From Candidatus Gastranaerophilales bacterium (GTDB lineage Bacteria; Cyanobacteriota; Vampirovibrionia; Gastranaerophilales; Gastranaerophilaceae), in the NCBI GenBank assembly GCA_944323495.1, contig CALUSZ010000032.1, forward strand, positions 1 to 6,330: a stretch of 6,330 nt of DNA. The letters are read 5' to 3'. Numbering within the stretch: the first letter of the stretch is position 1; every line of letters begins with the position of its first letter. Made by a program: the position numbers and the translations under genes. The notes beneath the pieces were generated by a model. It ran no database searches. It had not been told where the DNA came from and was given only the letters and a program-made list of their open reading frames with translations. Positions 1-5,303 of this stretch are shown here, piece by piece.

Positions 1-1
1 A

Positions 2-127
2 AAACACCCGGAAAAATATCCGCAGCTTACAGTAAGAGTTTCGGGATATGCTGTTAACTTTATAAAATTAACAAAAGAACAGCAGGACGATGTTATTTCA
101 AGAACTTTCCACTCTTCTTTAGGATAA
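2..127 (+). CDS. pflB: Pyruvate formate-lyase, C-terminal end (partial, runs off left edge)
   Basis: The frame starting at base 2 is open to the TAA at 125-127 and encodes the last 41 residues of a glycyl radical enzyme. The segment RVSGYAVNF (35-61) is the glycyl-radical loop; the Gly codon at 44-46 is the residue that PFL-activating enzyme converts to the radical. The tail [20 protein letters not shown] closely follows the end of E. coli PflB, which reads SLTKEQQQDVITRTFTQSM. That tail separates it from glycerol/diol dehydratase-type and decarboxylase-type glycyl radical enzymes. PFL is cytoplasmic and converts pyruvate plus CoA to acetyl-CoA plus formate in anaerobes, with the radical destroyed by oxygen. 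The catalytic Cys-Cys pair lies outside the window. No activase gene (pflA) follows immediately; the gene ends in a terminator and the next gene is convergent. Confidence 0.9.
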   Translation, partial: KHPEKYPQLTVRVSGYAVNFIKLTKEQQDDVISRTFHSSLG

Positions 128-151
128 TTGAGAAGTTTTTATGCTTCTTAA
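128..151 (+). repeat. Inverted repeat directly after the pflB stop
   Basis: Arms TTGAGAAG (128-135) and CTTCTTAA (144-151) pair over 8 bp with one G-T wobble and an 8-nt loop. There is no T tract, so this is more likely a 3'-end stabilising stem than a terminator. A second small stem, GATTCT (173-178) with AGAATC (183-188) and loop TGTA, lies before the true terminator. Confidence 0.45.
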
Positions 152-216
152 CTCTATAAATAAATCGATGAGGATTCTTGTAAGAATCTCCCTCTGACCT
201 AATAGTAGTTCATTTT

Positions 217-236
217 GGGGCGCGAGCCCCTTTTTT
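217..236 (+). terminator. Intrinsic terminator of the pflB transcript
   Basis: A GC stem GGGGC (217-221) / GCCCC (226-230), closed by the stable GNRA-type loop GCGA, is followed by six T residues (231-236). It points in the pflB direction. The stop codon of the convergent dehydrogenase lies 2 bp away (238-240). On the minus strand the hairpin has no T tract, so it should not stop that transcript efficiently. Confidence 0.85.
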
Positions 237-237
237 A

Positions 238-1239
238 TTATAATTTTACTGCGTTTTGAACTCGCCCTTCCATAAAGGCTTTAATATTTTCAATTGTTGT
301 ATTCAAAATCCTTTGAACAGCTTCTTTTGTATTATACGCAGTGTGCGGAGTAATGATAACATTATCAAGCTGAAATAGTCTGGAATTAATCACAGTGCGT
401 TCGAGCGTGATTTTGTCAAGTCGTCCTATCGGATAATCGGTTTCTGTCATAGTCTCTTCACTCTCAAGCACATCAAGCCCCGCTCCTGCAATTTGACCGT
501 CTTGGAGTGCTGTATAAAGTGCCTGGGTATCTATTAATTCACCCCTGCCGGTGTTAATAATAATTGCAGTATTTTTCATTTTTTTAAAACACTCTGCATT
601 TAACATGTGATAGTTATCTTTGGTAAGCGGGGCATGAATCGATATGAAATCAGAGTTTTCCAGAAGAGTGTTAAAATCAGTGTATTCAACATTATATTTA
701 GTTTTCATTTCTTCATTCTCAAACTTATCAAATGCCAGAATTTTCATACTAAGTCCATGTGCAATCCTTGCGAATTCAGCTCCAATTGAACCAAGACCGA
801 TAATTCCGGCAGTCTTCCCGAATAATTCTATACCAATAAGCGACTTAGGTTCAATTCTTGCATTTTTATACTCATTGTATGAATATGTAACCTTTCTTGC
901 TGTATCCAGCAGAAGTGCAAACGCAAATTCTGCAACTGTTATATTACCGTAGTTTGGTGATGTTTCAACAGTGATATTATGAGTTTTACAATATTCTAAA
1001 TCAATATGGTTAAACCCGACAGAGCGTAGTGCAATAAGTTTGAGATTTGGAAACTGTTCCAGAACTTTTTTGCTTACTCTTGATGTTGTAAAAACTGAAA
1101 TAATGTCTGCGTCTTTATATTCAGGGTTTATAGGAGTGATTTCATTGAGGGGATTTGGCTCCAGAAAAAATTCGCCATTTCCTGCCTTTTTTAAAAACTC
1201 TTCTTCAAAGCTTTCAACATCAAAAAACACTGTTTTCAT
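238..1239 (-). CDS. D-2-hydroxyacid dehydrogenase, D-lactate dehydrogenase (LdhA)-like
   Basis: This 333-residue cytoplasmic enzyme matches the usual length of the family (E. coli LdhA has 329). By residue, the Rossmann motif GLGSIG is at 148-153, with Asp171 ending the second strand, which favours NAD over NADP. The catalytic triad typical of the family is visible: Arg232 in NTGRGELID, Glu259 in GLDVLE and His299 in TPHTAYNT. The stretch around 185-213 (EYTDFNTLLENSDFISIHAPL, then NYHMLN) closely resembles E. coli LdhA, and residues 71-80 (LRSVGFNHID) fit its substrate domain. The likely reaction is pyruvate plus NADH to D-lactate, which fits the convergent pflB. An erythronate- or phosphoglycerate-type substrate is less likely. 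The frame stays open to 1302, but I chose ATG 1239 because a strong AGGAGG lies 11 nt upstream and the protein then starts MKTVFFDVES as expected; upstream ATGs lack a ribosome site. Confidence 0.9.
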   Translation of the reverse strand: MKTVFFDVESFEEEFLKKAGNGEFFLEPNPLNEITPINPEYKDADIISVFTTSRVSKKVLEQFPNLKLIALRSVGFNHIDLEYCKTHNITVETSPNYGNITVAEFAFALLLDTARKVTYSYNEYKNARIEPKSLIGIELFGKTAGIIGLGSIGAEFARIAHGLSMKILAFDKFENEEMKTKYNVEYTDFNTLLENSDFISIHAPLTKDNYHMLNAECFKKMKNTAIIINTGRGELIDTQALYTALQDGQIAGAGLDVLESEETMTETDYPIGRLDKITLERTVINSRLFQLDNVIITPHTAYNTKEAVQRILNTTIENIKAFMEGRVQNAVKL

Positions 1240-1247
1240 ATTTATAA

Positions 1248-1279
1248 AACCCTCCTGCTTACAGAATAACAAGAGGGTT
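1248..1279 (-). promoter_or_regulatory. Leader hairpin covering the dehydrogenase Shine-Dalgarno
   Basis: In the minus-strand transcript, AACCCTC (plus-strand 1273-1279) pairs perfectly over 7 bp with GAGGGTT (1248-1254), leaving an 18-nt loop. The ribosome site AGGAGG occupies 1251-1256, so the stem covers four of its six bases. Four T residues follow the stem. It could be a modest translational brake or a weak internal terminator between the upstream gene and the dehydrogenase. The structure is seen in sequence; the regulatory role is inference. Confidence 0.35.
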
Positions 1280-1304
1280 GCATAATGTTTATTCCACAAC
1301 AAGG

Positions 1305-1880
1305 TTATCTGCAGTGAATTGCATAGAGCAAGCCTAAAACGGCTGAATTTGTGTATGTGTTGATTAAATCAATATAGTAATAATCCTGGAAAAAAGAGAA
1401 TTTCCGTTTAATATATCTGATGACATTAAGTTTTACAAAAGCATTTTCAAATCCGAGACGTTTTTCTAAATTTTTGATAAAACTTGTGCATTCTGCATTT
1501 TCTTTTATAATTTTACTTTTCTTTTCTATAGCGTCAAAATTCTGGTAAAGGTTTTCTATAAGGAATAGTGAAATAAGGTTTGTAATTTCCTCAGGCATGT
1601 GTTTTAGAGCATTGAATAGTATAGTATCAATTTTAATCTTCATATCGTTTTCTTTTTTTTCAATAAAATTGAGATAATACTTGTAGTCATTAGAAATGTG
1701 CGAGTATTCATTAAGAAATTTGCTAAGCGTTGATTCTATTGAAAAGCAGTTCATAGCAAGCTTTAGCCTGTTAAGGTAAAGTATTTCTTCCAGCTCTAAT
1801 TTTTCGGCAATATTTTCTGAGATAACTTTTTTCCGCAGCGCTTTTTCAATAGTTTTATTGTGCGTTTTAATCATGTCCAT
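1305..1880 (-). CDS. Hypothetical helical protein, 191 residues
   Basis: I do not recognise a family. The protein is rich in Lys, Glu, Ile, Leu and Asn and looks all-helical and soluble. It has charged amphipathic stretches at 1-50 and 110-160, a Tyr/Phe-rich patch FSFFQDYYYIDL at 161-172, and a short hydrophobic tail (SAVLGLLYAI, 179-188). It has no signal peptide, no clear membrane span and no metal or nucleotide motif. ATG 1880 is chosen because AAGGAG (1888-1893) sits 7 nt upstream; the in-frame ATG at 1886 is only 1 nt from that site, and the ATG at 1910 has none. It is co-directional with the dehydrogenase 65 bp downstream and could share its transcript. It is divergent from the XRE regulator, which makes it a candidate regulatory target. 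The good ribosome site and intact frame support a real gene; the function is unknown. Confidence 0.65.
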   Translation of the reverse strand: MDMIKTHNKTIEKALRKKVISENIAEKLELEEILYLNRLKLAMNCFSIESTLSKFLNEYSHISNDYKYYLNFIEKKENDMKIKIDTILFNALKHMPEEITNLISLFLIENLYQNFDAIEKKSKIIKENAECTSFIKNLEKRLGFENAFVKLNVIRYIKRKFSFFQDYYYIDLINTYTNSAVLGLLYAIHCR

Positions 1881-1930
1881 TTTCATACTCCTTATTCTAA
1901 TACAATACACTCACATAACTTTGCTAGGTC

Positions 1931-1936
1931 ATTATA
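1931..1936 (-). promoter_or_regulatory. Possible -10 box for the helical protein gene
   Basis: The minus strand reads TATAAT here, a perfect -10, which would place the transcript start near 1924 and give a leader of about 44 nt. No good -35 is present at 16-18 bp, so the promoter is either weak or activator-dependent. Confidence 0.3.
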
Positions 1937-1980
1937 ATGTAAAACTACAAAAATTGATATTGCCTTAGTGGGCTATATGG

Positions 1981-2052
1981 TAGTTAAACTATTAGTCAAA
2001 AACTGGTGGTTTGACAGAATAGAAGTCGATATTAAAGTAGGCTAAACTATTA
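1981..2052 (+). promoter_or_regulatory. Operator-like repeats around the XRE gene promoter
   Basis: Three elements are visible. TAGTT-A-AACTA (1981-1991) is a perfect dyad. GTCAAA (1995-2000) and TTTGAC (2010-2015) form a perfect inverted repeat with a 9-bp spacer, and its right arm overlaps the -35 box. TAAACTATTA occurs twice as a direct repeat (1985-1994 and 2043-2052), the second copy lying at the probable transcript start. Small XRE regulators often repress their own promoter from such sites. The repeats are seen; binding by this regulator is inferred. Confidence 0.4.
2011..2038 (+). promoter_or_regulatory. Promoter of the XRE regulator gene
   Basis: A consensus -35 TTGACA (2011-2016) and a 4/6 -10 TAAAGT (2033-2038) are separated by 16 bp. 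The predicted start near 2045 leaves only about 13 nt before the ATG at 2058, consistent with a nearly leaderless mRNA and with the absence of a Shine-Dalgarno sequence. Confidence 0.45.
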
Positions 2053-2057
2053 TTGCT

Positions 2058-2396
2058 ATGGACAAACTTAAGATTTTTGGCGCAAACGTAAGGCATTATA
2101 GAAAGAGGTTACACTTATCTCAAGAACAACTTGCAGAAAAGTTAAATATCAACACATCTAATATAGTAAAAGTAGAATCCGGCAAACAGTTTGTATCTGC
2201 AACTGTTCTATATAAGATGGCCGAAGTCTTGCAAGTTAGTGTGAGCGATTTGTTTCGGGAGGATACTCCGACAACCTCTTCCCAAACAGATAGCAATAAA
2301 CAGAAGCTTTTAAAATACGTATCAACATTAACTGAAGATGAGGCTCAGTTTGCATTTGAATCTATAAAAATATTTCAAAAGCATTCAAAGAATTAG
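2058..2396 (+). CDS. XRE/Cro-CI-family transcriptional regulator
   Basis: This is a 112-residue cytoplasmic DNA-binding protein. Residues 6-66 form a standard HTH_3 domain: helix 1 IFGANVRHYRKRLHL, helix 2 SQEQLAEKLN (21-30), recognition helix NTSNIVKVESG (32-42), then SATVLYKMAEVLQV and the closing SVSDLF. A polar linker rich in Thr and Ser (70-80) leads to a short helical tail (81-112), probably for dimerisation, with no ligand or peptidase domain. The ATG at 2058 is fixed because an in-frame TAA lies 15 nt upstream and no other start keeps the domain whole. No Shine-Dalgarno is present, so translation is probably weak or leaderless. It is divergent from the helical protein gene and has operator-like repeats in its own promoter, which suggests autoregulation. 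No toxin gene or phage gene adjoins it. Confidence 0.9.
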   Translation: MDKLKIFGANVRHYRKRLHLSQEQLAEKLNINTSNIVKVESGKQFVSATVLYKMAEVLQVSVSDLFREDTPTTSSQTDSNKQKLLKYVSTLTEDEAQFAFESIKIFQKHSKN

Positions 2397-2424
2397 AGTA
2401 GGTGTAAGATTCGAATAGTGTATG

Positions 2425-2449
2425 CCTCGCATTTCCTATTGGGGCGAGG
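2425..2449. repeat. GC-rich inverted repeat downstream of the XRE gene
   Basis: CCTCGC (2425-2430) and GCGAGG (2444-2449) are perfect inverted arms around 13 nt. The right part, GGGGCGAGGGG (2441-2451), is also an exact 11-bp inverted copy of CCCCTCGCCCC at 2607-2617, linking it to the repeat cluster downstream. It has no T tract, so it is not a clear terminator. Confidence 0.5.
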
Positions 2450-2513
2450 GGAATTTTGTCGGCCAATTTAAGAGGCTTTTCTATCACATGAACTCTATAC
2501 TCCTGACGTCTAA

Positions 2514-2667
2514 TACTCTCCCTTCCCTAGATGAGGGAAGGGGTGGGGATGGGTGATGGTATGTTTAGAGGTTGAACAGTTGAACAGTAGTTATAACAAA
2601 CAAGCTCCCCTCGCCCCTTCGGGGTCTCTCCTCTAAGGAGAGGGAGATAATTTGGCGCCAAGCTTGT
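2514..2667. repeat. Cluster of nested inverted repeats, MITE/REP-like element
   Basis: This is the centre of the 381-bp gene-free stretch 2397-2777. The left end carries CCCTTCCCT (2520-2528) / AGGGAAGGG (2534-2542) with loop AGATG. The middle holds a tandem GTTGAACA (2571-2586). The right end has CCCC-TTC-GGGG (2614-2624), CTCTCCT (2626-2632) / AGGAGAG (2636-2642), and an enclosing ACAAGCT (2600-2606) / AGCTTGT (2661-2667), with palindrome TTGGCGCCAA (2652-2661) inside. The left end and the reverse complement of the right end both begin CTCCCT..CC.TAGA and continue into G-rich tracts, like degenerate terminal inverted repeats. The GC content is far above the flanks, which points to an inserted element. 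No transposase is present. The copy number cannot be judged from one window. Confidence 0.55.
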
Positions 2668-2740
2668 AGCTCTCACCAACCAACTCAATTTATAGATAAT
2701 TGGCTGATTAAATTTATTTAAACTCGTTTTATCATAACGC

Positions 2741-2756
2741 TGTGGCAATTGTCACA
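2741..2756. promoter_or_regulatory. 16-bp palindrome, CRP- or Rex-like operator
   Basis: TGTGGCAATTGTCACA is symmetrical except for one position pair. It matches the CRP consensus TGTGA-N6-TCACA at 9 of 10 defined bases and, with its flanks (CTGTG-N8-CACAA), the Rex consensus TTGTG-N8-CACAA also at 9 of 10. It lies 21 bp before the ATG of the ferritin-like gene and just downstream of a possible -10 TATCAT (2730-2735). That placement favours repression over activation. The protein that binds it is unknown. Confidence 0.45.
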
Positions 2757-2777
2757 AAATAAAGAAAGGCGGATAAA

Positions 2778-4097
2778 ATGAGTTTTAATCCATTAAAAGA
2801 AAAAGGACTTTCTCTTGAAAAACAGTTAAGAAACTGGCATCAAATTGTTGGAAAGCCTTATAACAAAACAGAAGTAGATTGTTACACAAGAACAAGACAA
2901 ATCCTTATGAATGGTATAGAAGTTGAGGCATGGGGATTCAAGCATCAGTTCAATAGATTCTTGCATGACGAAGAAGTCAAAAATACAATTGCTCAGATTA
3001 GCAGAATTGAGGATTCTCAGCAGGCAACAGCCAATTGGATGGGGCCGGCTGACCAATCGGTTTTAGAGACAACCCTCGGCTATGAGCAGGTTGCAGTTGA
3101 TTTAACAGCATGGATGGCCCAAAATGAACCGGATAAGTACGTCAAGGAAACATTTGATTTTGGGCTTCTGGAAGACTTTGACCACTTGTACCGTTATAGC
3201 CAATTTGCTTATATGGTAGAAGGTATTGAGCCGAATGATATTGTTCAGGGGCAGACTGATGTTATAGTAGGGCGCCCTACCCAGCACCACCATAACTGCA
3301 ATGGTATAAGACGAAGAAAACATTATGACAAAGCAACTGCCGCTCCGCAGACCAAGGTTAATATTTTAACGCTTGTTTCAGGAGAACAGCAGACGCATAA
3401 TTATTATGCTGAGCATGGTTTTATGTACGCTGACCACGTTTTGAGAGAAACTTATGCAGAAATTAAGGATGTTGAAGAAGAGCATGTTACAATGTACGAA
3501 TCTCTTATAGACCCGACAGAAAGTCTGTACGAAAAACTTTTGATTCACGAGTTTACCGAGGTTTGTAATTACTACACCTGCATGGAAGACGAAGTCGATG
3601 ATAGAATCAAAAAGACCTGGGAATTATTCCTTGATATAGAATTAGGACACCTGCAAATCGCAGCAGACTTGTTTAAAAAATATGAAAAACGCGATCCGGA
3701 AGAGGTTGTCGGAGATGAAATAGTTATTCCGTGCAGATTCATGAGCCAGAAGGATTATGTACAAAAAGTTCTGGAAAAAGAGGCTAATAAACGTCTAGGC
3801 ATGGATAAAGACTATACAACAATAGATAAGCTGCCGGAAGATTGGCCAAGTTATAGGGTACAGAAAAAACAAAACGAAATTTCTTCACCTTCTGAAAATT
3901 CTATCAGGCTTGCTGAAATTTATCACGACAGAGATATTATAGCTGCGGATAAGGAACTTGCAGACAAAGAGGTAAGTATTCTGAAAAAAGGGCTTCAAAA
4001 AGAGGCGCTTGCTGAGAATACGGTTATGCCGGATGAACTTGAAGGTATGATAAAAGAGTATGAGAAAAATAAAGATAAATTAGAAGAACTAATATAA
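2778..4097 (+). CDS. Ferritin-like diiron-type protein, function unknown
   Basis: This is a 439-residue soluble protein with no signal peptide or membrane span. Helices carry carboxylate/His pairs of ferritin-like type: Glu103 (GYEQ) followed 30 residues later by D133-F-D-H136, and Glu258/Glu261 followed about 30 residues later by E288-L-G-H291. This is the rubrerythrin-like rhythm of E then ExxH, twice. A further E233-x-x-H236 sits in a long acidic helix (223-241). The two halves are separated by an insert (150-220) containing an unusual Gln-His-His-His-Asn-Cys segment (169-174) and a basic patch (RRRKH, 178-182). The C-terminus (375-439) is charged and probably coiled coil. Oxygen, peroxide or iron handling is plausible but unproven, and I cannot name a subfamily. 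The start is supported by AAAGGCGG (2765-2772), 5 nt from the ATG. The gene is monocistronic, with its own terminator. Confidence 0.7.
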   Translation: MSFNPLKEKGLSLEKQLRNWHQIVGKPYNKTEVDCYTRTRQILMNGIEVEAWGFKHQFNRFLHDEEVKNTIAQISRIEDSQQATANWMGPADQSVLETTLGYEQVAVDLTAWMAQNEPDKYVKETFDFGLLEDFDHLYRYSQFAYMVEGIEPNDIVQGQTDVIVGRPTQHHHNCNGIRRRKHYDKATAAPQTKVNILTLVSGEQQTHNYYAEHGFMYADHVLRETYAEIKDVEEEHVTMYESLIDPTESLYEKLLIHEFTEVCNYYTCMEDEVDDRIKKTWELFLDIELGHLQIAADLFKKYEKRDPEEVVGDEIVIPCRFMSQKDYVQKVLEKEANKRLGMDKDYTTIDKLPEDWPSYRVQKKQNEISSPSENSIRLAEIYHDRDIIAADKELADKEVSILKKGLQKEALAENTVMPDELEGMIKEYEKNKDKLEELI

Positions 4098-4104
4098 ACA
4101 TATT

Positions 4105-4140
4105 AAATGGCGAAAATTTTTAAAATTTTCGCCATTTTTT
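4105..4140 (+). terminator. Intrinsic terminator after the ferritin-like gene
   Basis: A perfect 16-bp inverted repeat (4105-4120 with 4122-4137), with GC core ATGGCG / CGCCAT and an AT-rich tip, is followed by T residues to 4140. It starts 7 bp after the stop codon. It separates this gene from the tRNA downstream. Confidence 0.9.
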
Positions 4141-4150
4141 AATTTTATTG

Positions 4151-4178
4151 TTTACATTTTCTTTTTTAGTAATAGAAT
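4151..4178 (+). promoter_or_regulatory. Promoter of tRNA-Leu
   Basis: The -35 TTTACA (4151-4156) and -10 TAGAAT (4173-4178) each match consensus at 5 of 6 and are spaced by 16 bp. Initiation near 4185 would leave a 5' leader of about 11 nt before the mature tRNA at 4196. Confidence 0.6.
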
Positions 4179-4195
4179 AAAATAAAAGTAATCCT

Positions 4196-4277
4196 GTCGA
4201 AGTGGCGGAATTGGTAGACGCGCATGATTCAGGTTCATGTGGGTAATTCCTTGAGGGTTCGAGTCCCTTCTTCGACA
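4196..4277 (+). tRNA. tRNA-Leu (anticodon CAG)
   Basis: The cloverleaf can be drawn by hand. The acceptor stem is GTCGAAG (4196-4202) with CTTCGAC (4270-4276) and discriminator A4277. The D-arm is GGCGGAATTGGTAGACGC. The anticodon stem is CATGA (4223-4227) / TCATG (4235-4239) with loop TTCAGGT, which places anticodon CAG at 4230-4232 to read CUG. A class II variable arm (GG-TAATT-CC) follows, then T-arm GAGGG-TTCGAGT-CCCTT. Length is 82 nt. The 3' CCA is not encoded (ATTT follows), so a CCA-adding enzyme is needed. No attachment-site repeat is evident. Confidence 0.96.
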
Positions 4278-4347
4278 TTTACTTTTTATTTTAATAAATG
4301 AACTTAAGGTCAAAATTGAACTACTATCACAGGGGTTTTTAGTGTAA

Positions 4348-4355
4348 AAGGAGGT
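4348..4355 (+). promoter_or_regulatory. Full-consensus Shine-Dalgarno for the first FKG-motif gene
   Basis: AAGGAGGT is an exact complement of the 16S anti-SD core and lies 5 nt before the ATG at 4361. It fixes the start that gives the N-terminal FKG motif. A candidate -35 TTGAAC (4316-4321) lies upstream, but the matching -10 is poor. Confidence 0.75.
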
Positions 4356-4360
4356 ATAAA

Positions 4361-5293
4361 ATGCAAGTTTTCCCAATTAAGAGTATTAATAACTCTAACA
4401 ACAAACAAACATCTTTTAAAGGTGTTTTTGCCAATTATTACAGCCTGGGGTCGCTGCAAAATAATGATTATTGGCACAAGAATTCCAGTTTAGACAAAAC
4501 ACTTGGCTCTTATCATGCAAATCCGACTTATAAAGCGTATTATGCAGATCCAATGGAAAATGTTCCAGATTATATAAAAGAACAGGTTGACTATATTGTC
4601 TATGATAATGAACCAAAATATCCTGATGTTAATGAAGAAGTTAGCAGGAATTATTTTGGTACACAGAGAAAAAATTATAAAGAAGATTTTGAAGAAATTC
4701 GAAAATATTACTACAGACGCGAAATGGGCGGGCATGCTGATAAGGCAGAGGCTCAATATCAGCAATGGCAGGCAGCAGAGTGCGTAAGACTTTATGATAA
4801 GGCAGGTGATTTGAGATACAAAAAAGAAACGGCTGAAGATGAGGTCAAGGCTCTTGAAAAAGAAATAGCGAATGCGAATAATAGTGACCTTCCAAGAAGC
4901 AAGGGGGCGTTAGAAGTAGAAAGAAATCTTGAAACAGAGTTAAGCAGCAAACTTGACACACTTAACAAAAAAAATGACAAATACAGTGAGTTGAAAAATA
5001 TTATTAATGAAGGCACTGACGTAAGCAGCGAAGAAGAAAAAACATTTGTATCTTCTCAGATTAATAAGGTAAAAAGAAATATAGCTTCTACAGAAAAAGA
5101 GCTTAAAGATTGTCAGGCTCGTATTAAGAAGTTAGAATCTTATATTCAAGGATTCCCTGCGTGGCTGGAAAAAATGAACCAGAAGATTAAGGCGAAAGAG
5201 ACAGCGATTGAAGGTTTTAAAGCAAAACTCATACCGTTGTTTGATGAGTTGAAGAATTTTTATGCAAAACAAGGTATTAAGGTAATCAGGTAA
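4361..5293 (+). CDS. Hypothetical FKG-motif coiled-coil protein (operon gene 1)
   Basis: This is a 310-residue protein of no family I can name. The N-terminus (1-24) is polar and Asn-rich and ends in TSFKGVF, the same kind of opening seen in the next gene. Residues 25-125 are rich in Tyr, Asn and Asp (for example YHANPTYKAYYADP at 51-64 and KYYYRREMGGHAD at 115-127) and are probably a folded or binding region. Residues 130-300 are strongly charged with heptad-like Leu/Ile spacing and are predicted coiled coil, with breaks near the Asn/Ser/Pro segment at 171-180 and near 217-225 (EGTDVSSEE). There is no signal peptide, membrane helix, LPxTG or catalytic motif. A structural, scaffold or secreted role without a Sec signal is possible but unproven. 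The gene is separated by only 10 bp from the second FKG protein, so the two are almost surely co-transcribed. Confidence 0.8.
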   Translation: MQVFPIKSINNSNNKQTSFKGVFANYYSLGSLQNNDYWHKNSSLDKTLGSYHANPTYKAYYADPMENVPDYIKEQVDYIVYDNEPKYPDVNEEVSRNYFGTQRKNYKEDFEEIRKYYYRREMGGHADKAEAQYQQWQAAECVRLYDKAGDLRYKKETAEDEVKALEKEIANANNSDLPRSKGALEVERNLETELSSKLDTLNKKNDKYSELKNIINEGTDVSSEEEKTFVSSQINKVKRNIASTEKELKDCQARIKKLESYIQGFPAWLEKMNQKIKAKETAIEGFKAKLIPLFDELKNFYAKQGIKVIR

Positions 5294-5303
5294 GGGGAAA
5301 ATT

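Noticed and set aside
1240..1302. Upstream 21-codon extension of the dehydrogenase
   Set aside because: It is open but has no ribosome site, it overlaps the leader hairpin and the AGGAGG of the internal start, and it does not resemble family N-termini.
1282..1302. Rex-like half site TTGTGGAATA on the minus strand before the dehydrogenase
   Set aside because: Only the first half resembles the consensus; the second half does not form the required inverted copy.
1881..1910. Ten-codon extension of the helical protein to the ATG at 1910
   Set aside because: The AAGGAG at 1888-1893 would lie inside the coding region, whereas it is ideally placed for the ATG at 1880.
2058..2396. XRE regulator as the antitoxin of a toxin-antitoxin pair
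   Set aside because: No small toxin-like gene lies next to it in the same direction, and the divergent helical protein shows no toxin-family motif.
2397..2480. Terminator for the XRE gene at GGCC/GGCT before TTTT (about 2461-2480)
   Set aside because: The stem is only 4 bp with a wobble pair and a 9-nt loop, too weak to call.
2527..2748. 73-codon minus-strand open frame in the spacer before the ferritin-like gene
   Set aside because: Its sequence (LPLLRGETPKGRGEL) is the translation of the GC-rich inverted repeats. It has no convincing ribosome site, and frames of this kind commonly arise inside repeat elements.
4196..4360. tRNA-Leu as an integration site for a mobile element
   Set aside because: No repeat of the tRNA 3' end and no integrase are visible in the window; the FKG genes alone do not indicate an island.
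4152..4376. Minus-strand open frame across the tRNA
   Set aside because: It is antisense to a clear tRNA-Leu gene and its promoter; the familiar-looking peptide RRRDSNPQGITHMNLNHARLP is the well-known spurious translation of tRNA antisense.
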